Source of the DNA: Gracilariopsis chorda
Taxonomy: Eukaryota > Rhodophyta > Florideophyceae > Gracilariales > Gracilariaceae
NCBI GenBank assembly: GCA_003194525.1
Contig: NBIV01000033.1
Coordinates: 124,001-188,000 of the forward strand
Length of the DNA stretch: 64,000 nt
Reading direction: 5' to 3'
Both the position numbers and the translations under genes were made by a program. Of the stretch, positions 18,901 through 28,585 are shown piece after piece (the stretch's first letter is position 1; every line of letters begins with the position of its first letter). The notes under the pieces were generated by a model that saw nothing but the letters and a program-made list of their open reading frames with translations, was not told the origin of the DNA and searched no databases.

Positions 18901-21211
18901 GTGCCAGAAGTACAACGATAAGAAAGACCGTTGTTCGTTTTCGATGACGATCAAGACGGTTTCAGATAGTAATAATGGACGAAGCTACGTCGCTGACCTC
19001 ACAGCGGCGAGGCATACACATCCGTCAACCCAACACGGAGCTGTGAAGTATTTAGCTCCGAAAATGAGAGCTGAAGCAATTCACATGACAGGAAAGCTAC
19101 ACATGTCTTTCCAGGACACCATTCGGTACCTCGAAGACAAGTACAAGAAGCCGATCAATCCTATATCTGCACGAAAGCAACTAGGATATGCGGGCTCAGT
19201 GAGTAACCCGAAAGACTTGGAGTGCATGCGGTTGAGCGAGATTCTTATTGAGCTCAATAGAGAGGATCCAAGAAACAAATTCTTCTTTAAGTGTGACTCC
19301 GCTGGACGAATGAAGCTGGCTTGCTGGTCATTGAAAGAGTGGTTGGAGGACTACGAAAATTTTGGGATAGTACCTGGTGTATCCGTTGATTGCAAAGCCA
19401 TAGCAAATCGATATGGGTATCCACTCTTCACTGTGAATGGAAGAGCAAACGATGGGTTCACCTTAACTTTCTTTATGGGTTTCATTTCAGGAGAAACGAC
19501 GGCTGACTTCACTGAGGTGCTGTCCTGCTTTAGGTCGATCATTCCAATGTCACCGGCAATGATAACAATGGACCAAAGCATTCCATGCATCAACGCTGTG
19601 GAGCAAGTGTTTGATAGGTCATTCGTGTCTTTAGATGAATGGCATCTTAACCAGAACCAAATGCGCAACGTGACATCATGGTGCGCCCATATAAAACGCC
19701 AGTCTTGGTGTGACGATATGTCGAGGGACTTGTTTGCTATGCGAAGATCACGAACGGTACAAAACTTTTTGAGACGCAGGGAGTCTTTCCAAAGAAAGTA
19801 CTTTGAACATTTCGGGGAAAGACCTCCAGTTTGGTATCGATACCTTTACTTGAAGAAGCCGCACATGGTCGTGAGCTGCTTTAAAGACCTAGCCGTCCCT
19901 AAGAGGTACCTTTTCCAAGGTACTGGCTACACGGAGGCATCCAACTTTGGGTACAAGGCCTATATTCTGTCTAAGAAGGTTCCCTTCTCTCATATTCCCT
20001 ACGAAATTCGTCGACAAACATTGAAAAGAAACGACAAGCGACAGGAAGCACGCACAAAGTCAGTATCTTCTTTGAGCAGTAGATATCGATCTCTACGAGA
20101 TTGCCAGCTACCGTTACCTGACGCAGTTCTGAACTCCCTTCTACTAGAGTACACGACGTACTCTCTCACGAAGTTCAAAGAGCTGAGCATCGAAAGCGCA
20201 AAACACTTTGCGGTTATCTCAACATCTGTGATCGAGTACGACACCGCGACCTGTTGCGGACTGGTTTTAGAACACGGGAGCTCAATTGGTCCAGTAGCGC
20301 GATTTGAACTGCAGCAGCGAAGACCTCCGACCTCTTCATCCACGATTTTGCAGCCACAGTCTACACCAGTTGTCGTCTTGTTCGCAACTACGGTTACTCC
20401 AACTGATAATGGCCCAGAGAGCAATCTTCTCGCATCATGCAGCTGTCGCATGTCCCTAACAATGGGGTTTCCGTGTAGACACATTGTGAGATGTGCATAT
20501 GTATACCCAGAAGAACTTCTCAGACTACCAGATCTAAGTCACGTTTTGGACGACTGCATCCCCATTCACCAACTTTTTGATCCATACTGGAAAGCATCTG
20601 ATCGCGGAATTTCTGTTCAACATACAAGCGAAGCACGAAAGCAGGCAGGAGTGTATAAAGAAGAAGAGTTAGAAAAGCTGCTGCGCACATCCGCTAGAAA
20701 AGAGACGGATATTGATTTCGATGACATAGTGTGCAAAAAAGAAGACGCGGAGGTGCAGAACTACGTGACGAGAGCAGCTGGAATCGCCCTATTTGATCAA
20801 TGCCACAAACTTGCATCAAGCATGACTATGAATGCGGTGGAGCGCGTCCACCAAATCTTGGAAAAAGTCCGTGACGTGTTATCTCAAGGATCGGTGCCAC
20901 CACTTTCTTTAGTCTCAGACTTAGAGAGCCTTCCTGGTTTGCAAAGAAACCTCGTTGTGACTTCGGCTTCTGGAAATAAGGAACACACAGCGATCAAACC
21001 ACCAAATAAAGGATATGTTAGAATGAAACGCAGAATCAAAGGATACACGGAGAGATTCAACTCGAAGAAAAAACGTACATCTTCTTCATCTTGGGAGCTA
21101 CGAGACGTATGTCAGGAATCATCGCAACGGCAATCGAGTCTCTCTTCTTCTGATATAGACAGAGCACAGCGGAAGGCTCTGAGCATAGTTGAAAGCATTT
21201 CAAGAGGTTAG
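15924..21211 (+). CDS. MULE transposase fused to Ulp1-type protease, two exons
   Basis: Exon 1 is 15924-15948 (MGDLSAHV plus one base); the ATG sits in GCCATGG. The intron 15949-16028 starts GTAAGTAC and ends TTTCGATACAG. Exon 2 is 16029-21211. Joined length is 1735 residues with no stop; the long frame of exon 2 has no ATG near its start, which supports the splice. Domains in order: Ulp1/SENP C48 peptidase (about 140-265) with NEHWGILL His168, FGDSL Asp194 and RQADSYSCGCY Gln240/Cys246; a C-C-HxH module of GCM/FAR1/WRKY type (about 530-580); acidic linkers; a second such module (about 966-1008, ending RHTHP); MULE transposase (about 1060-1300) with Asp in VSVDCKAIA (near 1127), MDQSIP (near 1189) and SLDEWHLN (near 1210); a SWIM finger CSCx(n)CRH near 1480-1494. 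It acts in the nucleus to excise and insert the element. Ulp1-bearing MULEs are known from plants. Confidence 0.92.
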
Positions 21212-21322
21212 GAGGTGTTAGTAGTTGAATCAAAGTAAATTCTTGTTTTAAGAGCCTCCAAGTAACGTACGAGAATGACATTGGACGAGTGAAGGCGCAT
21301 GAAACGTGCAAGAAACGCGGGA

Positions 21323-21667
21323 ATCTGGATAGGATGAAGGAGGTGGGAGTGGGAGTAGTGCGTGACTGTGGTGCTAGAGATCTGGCATCGACGGCGGGAG
21401 AGATGGTGTGCGAATGTGTCTTCAGGTGCGCGATTAGGGATCAAAGACGGATGAACACTTGGCGCTTAGGGGTACGTTGTTGCTGGTTTGAGTTGCTCAT
21501 TTTTGTTTTATTGGTCTACTGGGACAATAGAGGGCTGTGATTGGCCGCAGCAGAATGTGCATATGCCGGTCATTGAGCTGGGTCAGTTTTTTGGAGAGCT
21601 CGTGCTGAGCTGTTCCTTTTCAATCAATTTTTTACGCCGGCTACGCTGTGTAGATTATCCCCTGGCC
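21323..21667 (-). repeat. MULE right terminal inverted repeat
   Basis: 345 bp, reverse complement of the left repeat apart from one missing triplet. It begins about 110 bases after the transposase stop codon and ends CCCCTGGCC directly before the second copy of GTAAGATAGA at 21668-21677. Confidence 0.95.
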
Positions 21668-21677
21668 GTAAGATAGA
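21668..21677 (+). repeat. Target site duplication of the MULE, right copy
   Basis: GTAAGATAGA, exact copy of 15474-15483. The bases that follow (TACCCTTCGTACC) continue the 18-bp tandem-repeat pattern of the left flank, which places the original target at the edge of that array. Confidence 0.93.
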
Positions 21678-22097
21678 TACCCTTCGTACCAAGGTTGTCG
21701 CTCGCCTCTTCTGAGCGCCTCTCGGGATCGCAAATACGCACCACGTATGCACGGTACACGTCGACACAACCGCGTCAAGGCATATACGTTTCTTCTATCT
21801 TCGCCGTAGCAACAACGAATTCGTGTGGTGCGACCAATATGGATACAACCAACGTCTTGTTCCCTATTTACAATCACCTGTTGGTCATTGCCGAACAAAA
21901 GCTTGATTCAGAGCCTTGCAAGCGTAGGTAATTTGAAGGGGCATCACCTGTTTCTCGCCAACAGCTCTCGCTTCGCCACTGTCAGATCGAGTAAACTGTT
22001 GAAGGCAAAACCATCGTCAAAACATGCCCGACAAGCTCTCTCGCCAACACGACCACTCTCATCCGTCCCTTTCTCTCCATTGCGAAAACGCCAAAAC

Positions 22098-23696
22098 ATG
22101 TCCATGTCCATGTCCATAGACGTCTTGATTGTCGGCGCAGGTCCATCCGGCTTAGTGCTAGCAACTGAGCTAGCGCGCCGAGCCGTTAACTTTCGCATAA
22201 TCGACTCCAAGCCCGCCTCTTCACCCACCTCCCGTTCCTTCACCCTGCATGCACGCACAATGGAAATGTTCCATGACATTGGTCTTTCGCATACCTTTCT
22301 CAAAGAGGGCTTGCAGAACCACGGCTTCTTGTTTAACTTTCAAGGCCAACCCACGCGTCCACGCCTAGATTTTGAGCACCTGGACACCGCCTTTCCGTTC
22401 ATATTAATGCTCAGTCAAGACCGCATCGAAAGCACCCTCCTGGACCACCTGAGTACCCAGTATGACGTGCACGTTGACTGGAATACAACTCTAACCAACT
22501 TGAGCTTTGAAGAAAGCCAACACGCGTATTCTGCAATAATTCAACTGCCTGATGGTGCAAGACAGCAAGTTCATCCCAAGTGGATCGCTGGCTGCGATGG
22601 TGTTCACAGCAAAACGCGCGTCGAAGCCGGCTTGTCGTTAGAAGGCGAAATGTATGAAGATATTATCCAATTGATGGATGCTCACGTAAATGGCTTTCAA
22701 GGAGACGATGATCGCGTGCATTACTACATGTCAAAGAACAAGTTCTTGTTCCTGGCACGCCTTCCGAATGACATGCACCGCATACTCGTCAGTGACAAGA
22801 GAGATGTCGGTGAATTGGATATCGAAGAAGCACGCCAAGTGTTTCAAGACGTAGTGGATTCCTTTCTTGAAGGAGTCACGTTAGATACGCCAAAATGGGT
22901 GTCCAAATGGCGCGTATGGAAGAAGTTAGCGAAGACATATACCAAAATGAATGTTGTATTGGTTGGAGATGCAGTGCACACCCATTCACCATCTGGAGGA
23001 CAGGGAATGAACTGCGGTATGCAAGATGCGTACAACCTTGGATGGAAACTTGCTCTTGTTGTGCAAGGAAAGGCTGCAAGCGCTTTGATCAAGAATTACG
23101 AAAGTGAGCGAAAGCGGATTGGCGCGCAGGTTGTTGCAGGTTCAGATGCGATACACAATGTCATCCTGGCACATGGTAAAGGATTGAAGGGTCGACTGGA
23201 ACTCACAAAGAAAGAAGGCTGGCATGATGAGGCTGTGCAGCGTATTTCAGGGTTGAGTTATCATTACCGAGATGTAGAGCCACTTTCGTCGGATTTGGAA
23301 GAAAGAAGTGGTGCGAGAGCAGGTGAACGTGCTGTCGATGTTGAGTTGGAGGACGAGATCAGGTTGCATGATGTGATACGAGGGCCAGGGTTCACTTTGC
23401 TGCTGGCAAGCGGCGCTGACGTGAAAGTGGCGGAAATGCTAGACATGATCCGTGTGGCGCGTAGTGGCCTCGGTAAAGATGTGAAAGTTGTGGTGGTTGG
23501 GAAGGTTGCAGATTTGCCGGAGGGAGCTGCTGATCAATGTATTGCCGACAAACGGGGTGGGTTTGAGGAGCGCTATGGGACCACCGATGGGGGACACGCC
23601 ATTCTGGTGCGACCTGACGGCTATATTGCCATTCACCTCGCCTTGGGTGAGCAAAAGACCATGCATGATACCATTCAGCGGATACTGTGCAGATAA
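22098..23696 (+). CDS. FAD-dependent aromatic-type monooxygenase
   Basis: From ATG 22098 the protein has 532 residues; the frame stays open back to 21825, which would add 91 residues (MVRPIWIQ...), so an N-terminal targeting extension is possible but unsupported. Motifs of the class A flavoprotein (PHBH/PheA/TfdB) monooxygenases are in order: VLIVGAGPSGL (ADP binding, about 9-19), AGCDGVHSKTR (DG motif, about 165), VLVGDAVHTHSPSGGQGMN (GD motif, about 285), then YNLGWKLA. A C-terminal thioredoxin-like region begins near 420 (GPGFTLLLASGADV). The enzyme should hydroxylate an aromatic or similar substrate with NAD(P)H and O2; substrate unknown. ATG lies in a short TGTCCA repeat. Before the MULE insertion its start lay about 720 bases from that of the divergent giant gene. 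Confidence 0.9.
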   Translation: MSMSMSIDVLIVGAGPSGLVLATELARRAVNFRIIDSKPASSPTSRSFTLHARTMEMFHDIGLSHTFLKEGLQNHGFLFNFQGQPTRPRLDFEHLDTAFPFILMLSQDRIESTLLDHLSTQYDVHVDWNTTLTNLSFEESQHAYSAIIQLPDGARQQVHPKWIAGCDGVHSKTRVEAGLSLEGEMYEDIIQLMDAHVNGFQGDDDRVHYYMSKNKFLFLARLPNDMHRILVSDKRDVGELDIEEARQVFQDVVDSFLEGVTLDTPKWVSKWRVWKKLAKTYTKMNVVLVGDAVHTHSPSGGQGMNCGMQDAYNLGWKLALVVQGKAASALIKNYESERKRIGAQVVAGSDAIHNVILAHGKGLKGRLELTKKEGWHDEAVQRISGLSYHYRDVEPLSSDLEERSGARAGERAVDVELEDEIRLHDVIRGPGFTLLLASGADVKVAEMLDMIRVARSGLGKDVKVVVVGKVADLPEGAADQCIADKRGGFEERYGTTDGGHAILVRPDGYIAIHLALGEQKTMHDTIQRILCR

Positions 23697-23944
23697 AGCA
23701 TTTGGCCTGACCCGGATGCCCCGTGCGTTCCCAACAAATCCGCGGGTAAAGGGGAAAGGCTCTGCACTATGTAGGAATTAAACTAGTGTACCCGTAAAAG
23801 AGAGAGAGCGAGAAGGCTAGCAGTTTTCCCTCTAAAGTCCCTTATCCTAGCCCGATAGATACCGCTTCCGCACTGATATACCCTCGGAGCTACTCGTAGC
23901 CCCTCTTCTGCGCTCGCCAGAGATGATAGCTCTTCTTCCTCTTC

Positions 23945-23945
<1 letters not shown>

Positions 23946-24011
<66 letters not shown>
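23946..24011. repeat. (TG)n microsatellite at LINE tail
   Basis: About 32 uninterrupted TG units. It directly abuts the 3' end of a minus-strand LINE fragment, so on the element's strand it is a CA tail. Confidence 0.95.
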
Positions 24012-24013
<2 letters not shown>

Positions 24014-25010
24014 ATATGAGCTCGCGTCTCTAATTCCAAGACTACGGTAGGGATTACATTGAGCAGAACCCCTCTCTCTCTAGATACACCAACAGCTTTT
24101 CTGGCCATGTCCTTACTATTGATTCGGCGTCAGAGCCCTGCCTCTCTCGGAGAGGCGGGAGCTCTCGACGCCGGGATGCCGCTCATCGGCGGCATCTAAG
24201 GACGAAATGGTCTACACTATTAAGTATGTTGAGCCCACATCCGAGCAGGCAGAAGCATTTCCTGTTGTTGAGAAAAGTGGAGACTGGATGTAGCGTCGGA
24301 ACGTGACCTGTAAATATCTGCGACAGGGCTGTATGCGCCCTCCTTAGAGTCAATACCTTTGATACTGTCTCTGGGACTTCGCTTACTAGCTCTGTGCTAG
24401 TAAGACGGACGCGGGTTCTCTGTTTCACTTCCAGGAAGTCGATCTCTTTCTGGAGCTGCTGCGCTAAGGGGAGACCAAGGCTCTTCCTTGCAAGTTCGTC
24501 GGCAGCTTCGTTTTGTGGCAACCCGCAGTGTCCCGGTATCCAAACAATTTGACATTGGCAATAGTTAGTTATCAATGTCATGCATTCAGAGATGTCTTGT
24601 AGCTGGCGTGCTTGGCGTCGTTGAGACGTTTGTTGTTGTTGTTCTTTATGGGCGCACATTGTCTAATTGCGACGCTGTGGTAGAGCTTATCATAATTCCT
24701 TCTCAATCTCTCAACTAAGGTTAACCGCTAGCCACTCCTCGTGAATGACAAGTTCTATCTACCCCGTTACACCATTCTTAACTTCCGACTCACAATATTG
24801 TTGATGGCTGTTGCTTGCTCCCACCCTGCTGCAGCCGTGTTACGCTCACCAACTGGTATTCCAAGACGTAGTAGAATGGTGCAAAACTTCTACGGGAGAC
24901 CCGAATGTATAATCCATTTCGTTCTGGCGCGTTTCGCCTCTTCCAGACTTTGCTCTGCTAATCCTTCCTCAACTCGAGAGAACGCCAGGTAAGGGGTACA
25001 CCACGACAAG
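24012..25010 (-). mobile_element. 5'-truncated LINE with RNase H domain
   Basis: The frame 24659-24183 encodes 158 residues of a non-LTR retrotransposon C-terminus: QCQIVWIPGHCGLPQNEAAD and ELARKSL are the RNase H active-site helix region, followed by the post-RNase H stretch RRAHTALSQIFTGHVPTLH and a closing Cys/His motif (CFCLLGC ... HFVLRC). Upstream, at about 24990-24740 on the minus strand, are LINE-like residues (RLGIPVGERNTAAAGWEQAT, then INNIVSRKLRM) with in-frame stops between the blocks, so it is dead. Most of the reverse transcriptase is missing. The 3' UTR (24182-24012) recurs at 1460-1655. An I-like, RNase H-bearing clade is the best guess. Confidence 0.8.
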
Positions 25011-25825
25011 GCGGATTCCATGTACCACGTTCGCGCCACCCAGAAGATCTGGTGACATCTTACTCTCCCTTTTCTCTTTTCCCTTGGCGATAAAGGGCGG
25101 TAAGATCGGGTTGGGGCCCGTGTGTGCTGTAGATCACAGCGTAAGCTCAGAAAAACCCTGTAAAACCATTCAGATCCTTGTACAGGCAGTGTTGTCGCTT
25201 CCTAAAATCCCTGGTTTCCGTTGGAGACCCATCGCGATCCCGCCAGAGTTTCCGTGGGAACCTCCATGATCCTTCTGGGAAAAGTTAGGGAAAGGTTGGT
25301 AAGATCTGCAGTGTTGCACGTGCCTTGTCCCTTCTGTTTCGCACAGATAAGCGGGGGTCTTTTTCCGACGCTACCGCCCAGGTCTTCGGGCTGTCGGTGC
25401 GCCGACTGCCGGGGCGATTTTACGGACATCCCGGGTCCGTGGAGGCGATCAGTCCGCCGATCGCCTGGACGAGTTTAACGACCTCCCGGGTCTAGAGTTT
25501 TCCATTAACAGGTGTGTGAGACAGCTTGCGATGCGCAGTGTGTTCGTAACTGTTACCGCAGAGGTTATAGAAATAATTCGCATACCTATTGGCGGATGCA
25601 TCGAAGGTGATTACACCGATTGCGGCAGCGGCAGTTGTTGTGGGCACTGTTCCTTTGTGTGCTGTTTTACGTTAAGGTTTTTACGAGCTTCATGTGATAA
25701 GGGTTAAAGGGTTAGCGACCGCTAGCCCTCTAGGAAGGTTACCATTTTGAACTCGTGAAAATCAGAACCAGCGCTACGTTATCAGTGCTGTTGGCAGTAC
25801 AACAGCGCTTTTGCTGTCTATCCGC

Positions 25826-25933
25826 ATGGAAGCCAGGAGGTTGAACAAACAAATTGTCGTACTATGTTTGGCAAGCATTTTCCTCTTGTCTCCCGCGTTT
25901 GTCCACCTTGCGTATGCAACAACAACTTCTTAG
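25826..25933 (+). CDS. Possible first exon or micropeptide with signal peptide
   Basis: The ATG at 25826 opens a 35-residue frame with two Arg, a hydrophobic core (IVVLCLASIFLLSPAF) and an Ala-Tyr-Ala end, an almost perfect secretory signal peptide, then TAG. A GTATGC donor-like site lies inside it (after CACCTTGC), so it could be the first exon of a spliced secreted protein, but I cannot identify the next exon. Chance is possible. Confidence 0.25.
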   Translation: MEARRLNKQIVVLCLASIFLLSPAFVHLAYATTTS

Positions 25934-27055
25934 AAAGCACTCCGCTTTGAGTAGGACCTGACAGCGAGTGGAGCGAAAAACGACTGAAAACGCAATGCTG
26001 CATCAGAAAGAGGGTTTCTGATGTTATAGGTGAACTCTCCTACCCGGAACCTTCCGGGGAAAGACACTCATGACTGCTGTATTGCAGAAGAGTGATAGAT
26101 ACAAAACTCACGCAATAGAGCACGCGGAGGCAGCTGACGTGTGCCGACACTCCACCCCACCCCCATAAATAGGGCTCTGCCGGGCGATCTCTCGTCCCGG
26201 GAGAAGAGGGCATTGTACGATCAGGTAAATAGTTGTTAAAGCGCACGCTGGCATGCTCCTCCCAGAAGGCGGGGCGATATAGATCACAAGTGTTGAGAAG
26301 AGAGGAACCACTAGCGTCTATCTATCATACATTGCTTCTTTGGGATTCGATATTTTGTTTAGCGTACGATCATCATGATATCGATAGGTTCCATAGCAGT
26401 ACGACACCATCGTACAGGAAGAGGCCAGTTTTTGATGAATGGTAGTTGCATTGTGATTTTACTCAACCACAGCTTCGGAGCTGGGGCTTAGAGGTTCGGC
26501 GGGTAGAAACATTCTTCGGAATCAGTGCAACTACTGCTACAGCAACAACCTGAGTCGGTGCTAGAGTCGTTTCTTGGTCGCAGTTCTTGTGAATAGTCGT
26601 TGGACCGGAGTCCATTGTCAGAGCTTTATCAGTTGTTGTTTGTTGACAATTGTTCTGCAGGGGAGCCTACGGGCCAACGTTTGCGGTGAGCGTGTCTCTG
26701 GTGTTGTTGATTTTGGGCAAGAGCTGGTTCCGACTCCTTACAAAGAATTGCAAAAAGAGAGGTGTGGGCTTCGAAGGTCAAGTTCCCAGACAGATCGGAG
26801 TGGGGATCCGTTTGGAAGGGGTTGTTCGATGTATTCGAGGAGGAAAGTGGACTGGTAACGACCGTTTCGCCGATGGTGTTGAGGAGGAACGTGAGCGCTT
26901 AACGACTGGCGAAACAATGCACTGTAAACGGTGGCCGTGCAAGAAGCGCTGACTTTTCGAGGGCCATCAGCTACAGCAGTGCCATTCCAACACGAAACTA
27001 AACAGCATCACGGTTTCCAGGCGGGCAGCTACAATGCTGAGGCTGTTCAAGATGG

Positions 27056-27319
27056 TCATTTTGGTGTGGCAGAACTGGGTGTGCGCGGAGTGTATGGGAT
27101 TAACGGTGGCACGGAGTGAATGGGTGCATAGTCGAGGGTAGCTGGCCGTCGGAACTCGCACGTACCCTTCGGTACGTAGGCGGTGAGTGGGCGGCTGGGA
27201 GAGACGAAAGCAGCTTGCATCTCGAAGATCATGCTCATGATGAAACTCGCGATGCAAACTGCAGATACAGGGAAGGTAGCGGACATGCGCCGAACCGAGG
27301 AGCTGGTCCGAGCAAGCAT
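27056..27319 (-). CDS. Possible small secretory protein
   Basis: 87-residue frame from ATG 27319, with a second ATG 11 codons on. A hydrophobic stretch at about 15-32 (FPVSAVCIASFIMSMIF) is followed by a Pro/Thr/Arg-rich region (PPLIPYTPRTPSSATPK). It resembles a secreted or membrane-anchored small protein, but no homologue is recognised and the frame may be fortuitous. Confidence 0.2.
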   Translation of the reverse strand: MLARTSSSVRRMSATFPVSAVCIASFIMSMIFEMQAAFVSPSRPLTAYVPKGTCEFRRPATLDYAPIHSVPPLIPYTPRTPSSATPK

Positions 27320-27581
27320 TCGGTCAGGCGCAGCACTACGGATTTATTTTGGGAACATTTACAGTTCTGATGACATGGCAGGAGGATGCATTGTTAATGC
27401 ATTAAGGCGTGGACCATTTGCGTCTATGCGCTCCGTAGTCTCCGCAACACGTGTGAACAATGACACAATGAAGATCTTCTTCGAATGGACGGTCCTCAGC
27501 ATCGGGCCCTAGTGGATATGACACACGCACACTACTTTCGCAACGTTCAACGAGTAGAAAAGCCAGCCACCTCTACGCAAA

Positions 27582-27582
<1 letters not shown>

Positions 27583-27628
<46 letters not shown>
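27583..27628. repeat. (AG)n microsatellite
   Basis: About 22 AG units following GGAAG. No associated gene or element end recognised. Confidence 0.93.
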
Positions 27629-28585
27629 GTTTGTTTACTGCGTGTTTGGCTCAAAGGAAGAGGGCTACCAAAAAGGCACACCGTGTGTAAAAGGGCTAGA
27701 CGCCCTGCTGATGATGTGCACATATACCCTTCGCCGTTGTAGATACTACTACCTACAAGAAAGAGAGCATATCCTATCGGTACGGCCTCCCGGCTACTTT
27801 CGCATTGATCCCTCTTGGGAGCAGCCTTCCAAATTGGAAGGCTGCGCCAACACGGATCAATTGGAAGTTCCAATGAGAGACAAGTGTCCTGAGAGGACAA
27901 AACTCGAGCCAAATCTCCTTACCGTTGGGTCGTGGCACAGTGTGCCAGGCACTCTGACCGCTGCTGTTTTTCTGTTTGACGCGCATGTGTACATCCGCCA
28001 CCGTCGCTCTTTCTCCAACGCGTTGTTCTGCTCCTAGGCGTCTATCCAAGTATCCTTGCAAACCTTTTCCACACCGCCGTTTCTCACCGTGGCGAGGTTA
28101 AATCACATCTGCGCTTCGATCATGCGAGCACATCACCGACCACTACATTTCTCGCGATTACCAGTCCACCACACATATTCACAGCGCATTGCACGCATTA
28201 TTCCAAGACATCTTGTCGAAAACACCAATCAATCAGGTGCATGTAGGACACAACAAGGATGCCACCTCCGGCCACGTGCAAAGCTTCTGCTCTCCTCTCT
28301 CTACTAAATGGCGCGCGCATCTCACCTCATAAACCTCTCGCCCTCGCCATCACATCCTTCTCACCCTCTTTCCATTCAGTAACTCAAAACTTCATATCGT
28401 TCGCTGCCACCAATACCCGCCGTGACAACGCACCTCACCTTCGAAAAATCAATCAAGTCCTCCGTCCTCGTGCCACGTCTTGGTGCTCTCAACTGCCCCC
28501 GCCGCCCCGCCTACCTACATCTGCATTTGGTACCAAAGGTACTTCCACTTTAGGGTCCAAATTCCCTCGCCTCTGAAAGGCATAA

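Larger units (their letters stand above)
15484..21667 (+). mobile_element. Complete Mutator-like DNA transposon (MULE), 6184 bp
   Basis: Bounded by terminal inverted repeats beginning GGCCAGGGGATAATC on each end and by an exact 10-bp duplication. The inverted repeats (348 and 345 bp) agree at every base I compared except one 3-bp CAC indel, so the insertion is recent. The interior holds a single plus-strand gene that is open throughout after one 80-base intron. All expected parts of an autonomous MULE are therefore present. It sits in the gap between the divergent giant gene and FAD monooxygenase gene, next to an 18-bp tandem repeat that resembles its target site. Confidence 0.95.
25011..28585. 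other. Long intergenic stretch, little recognisable
   Basis: About 3.6 kb between the LINE and the anion-channel gene. No gene is firmly supported. Positions 25263-25478 (+) show a Cys-rich stretch (CPFCF, then CRCADC) that could be a zinc-finger relic. Two short frames with signal-like N-termini (25826-25933 + and 27056-27319 -) and a GA microsatellite are listed separately. GGTACC-type motifs occur at 27161-27180 and 28529-28541, the latter about 45 bases upstream of the next ATG. Confidence 0.4.

Noticed and set aside
18031-20484. Minus-strand frames of 130-160 codons inside the transposase gene
   Set aside because: Shadows of the plus-strand coding frame.
21825-22097. N-terminal extension of the FAD monooxygenase
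   Set aside because: Not excluded, but the added residues show no family similarity and the flavin fold begins right after ATG 22098.
23890-24108. Minus-strand frame with a poly-Thr/His run
   Set aside because: Translation of the (CA)n tail of the LINE.
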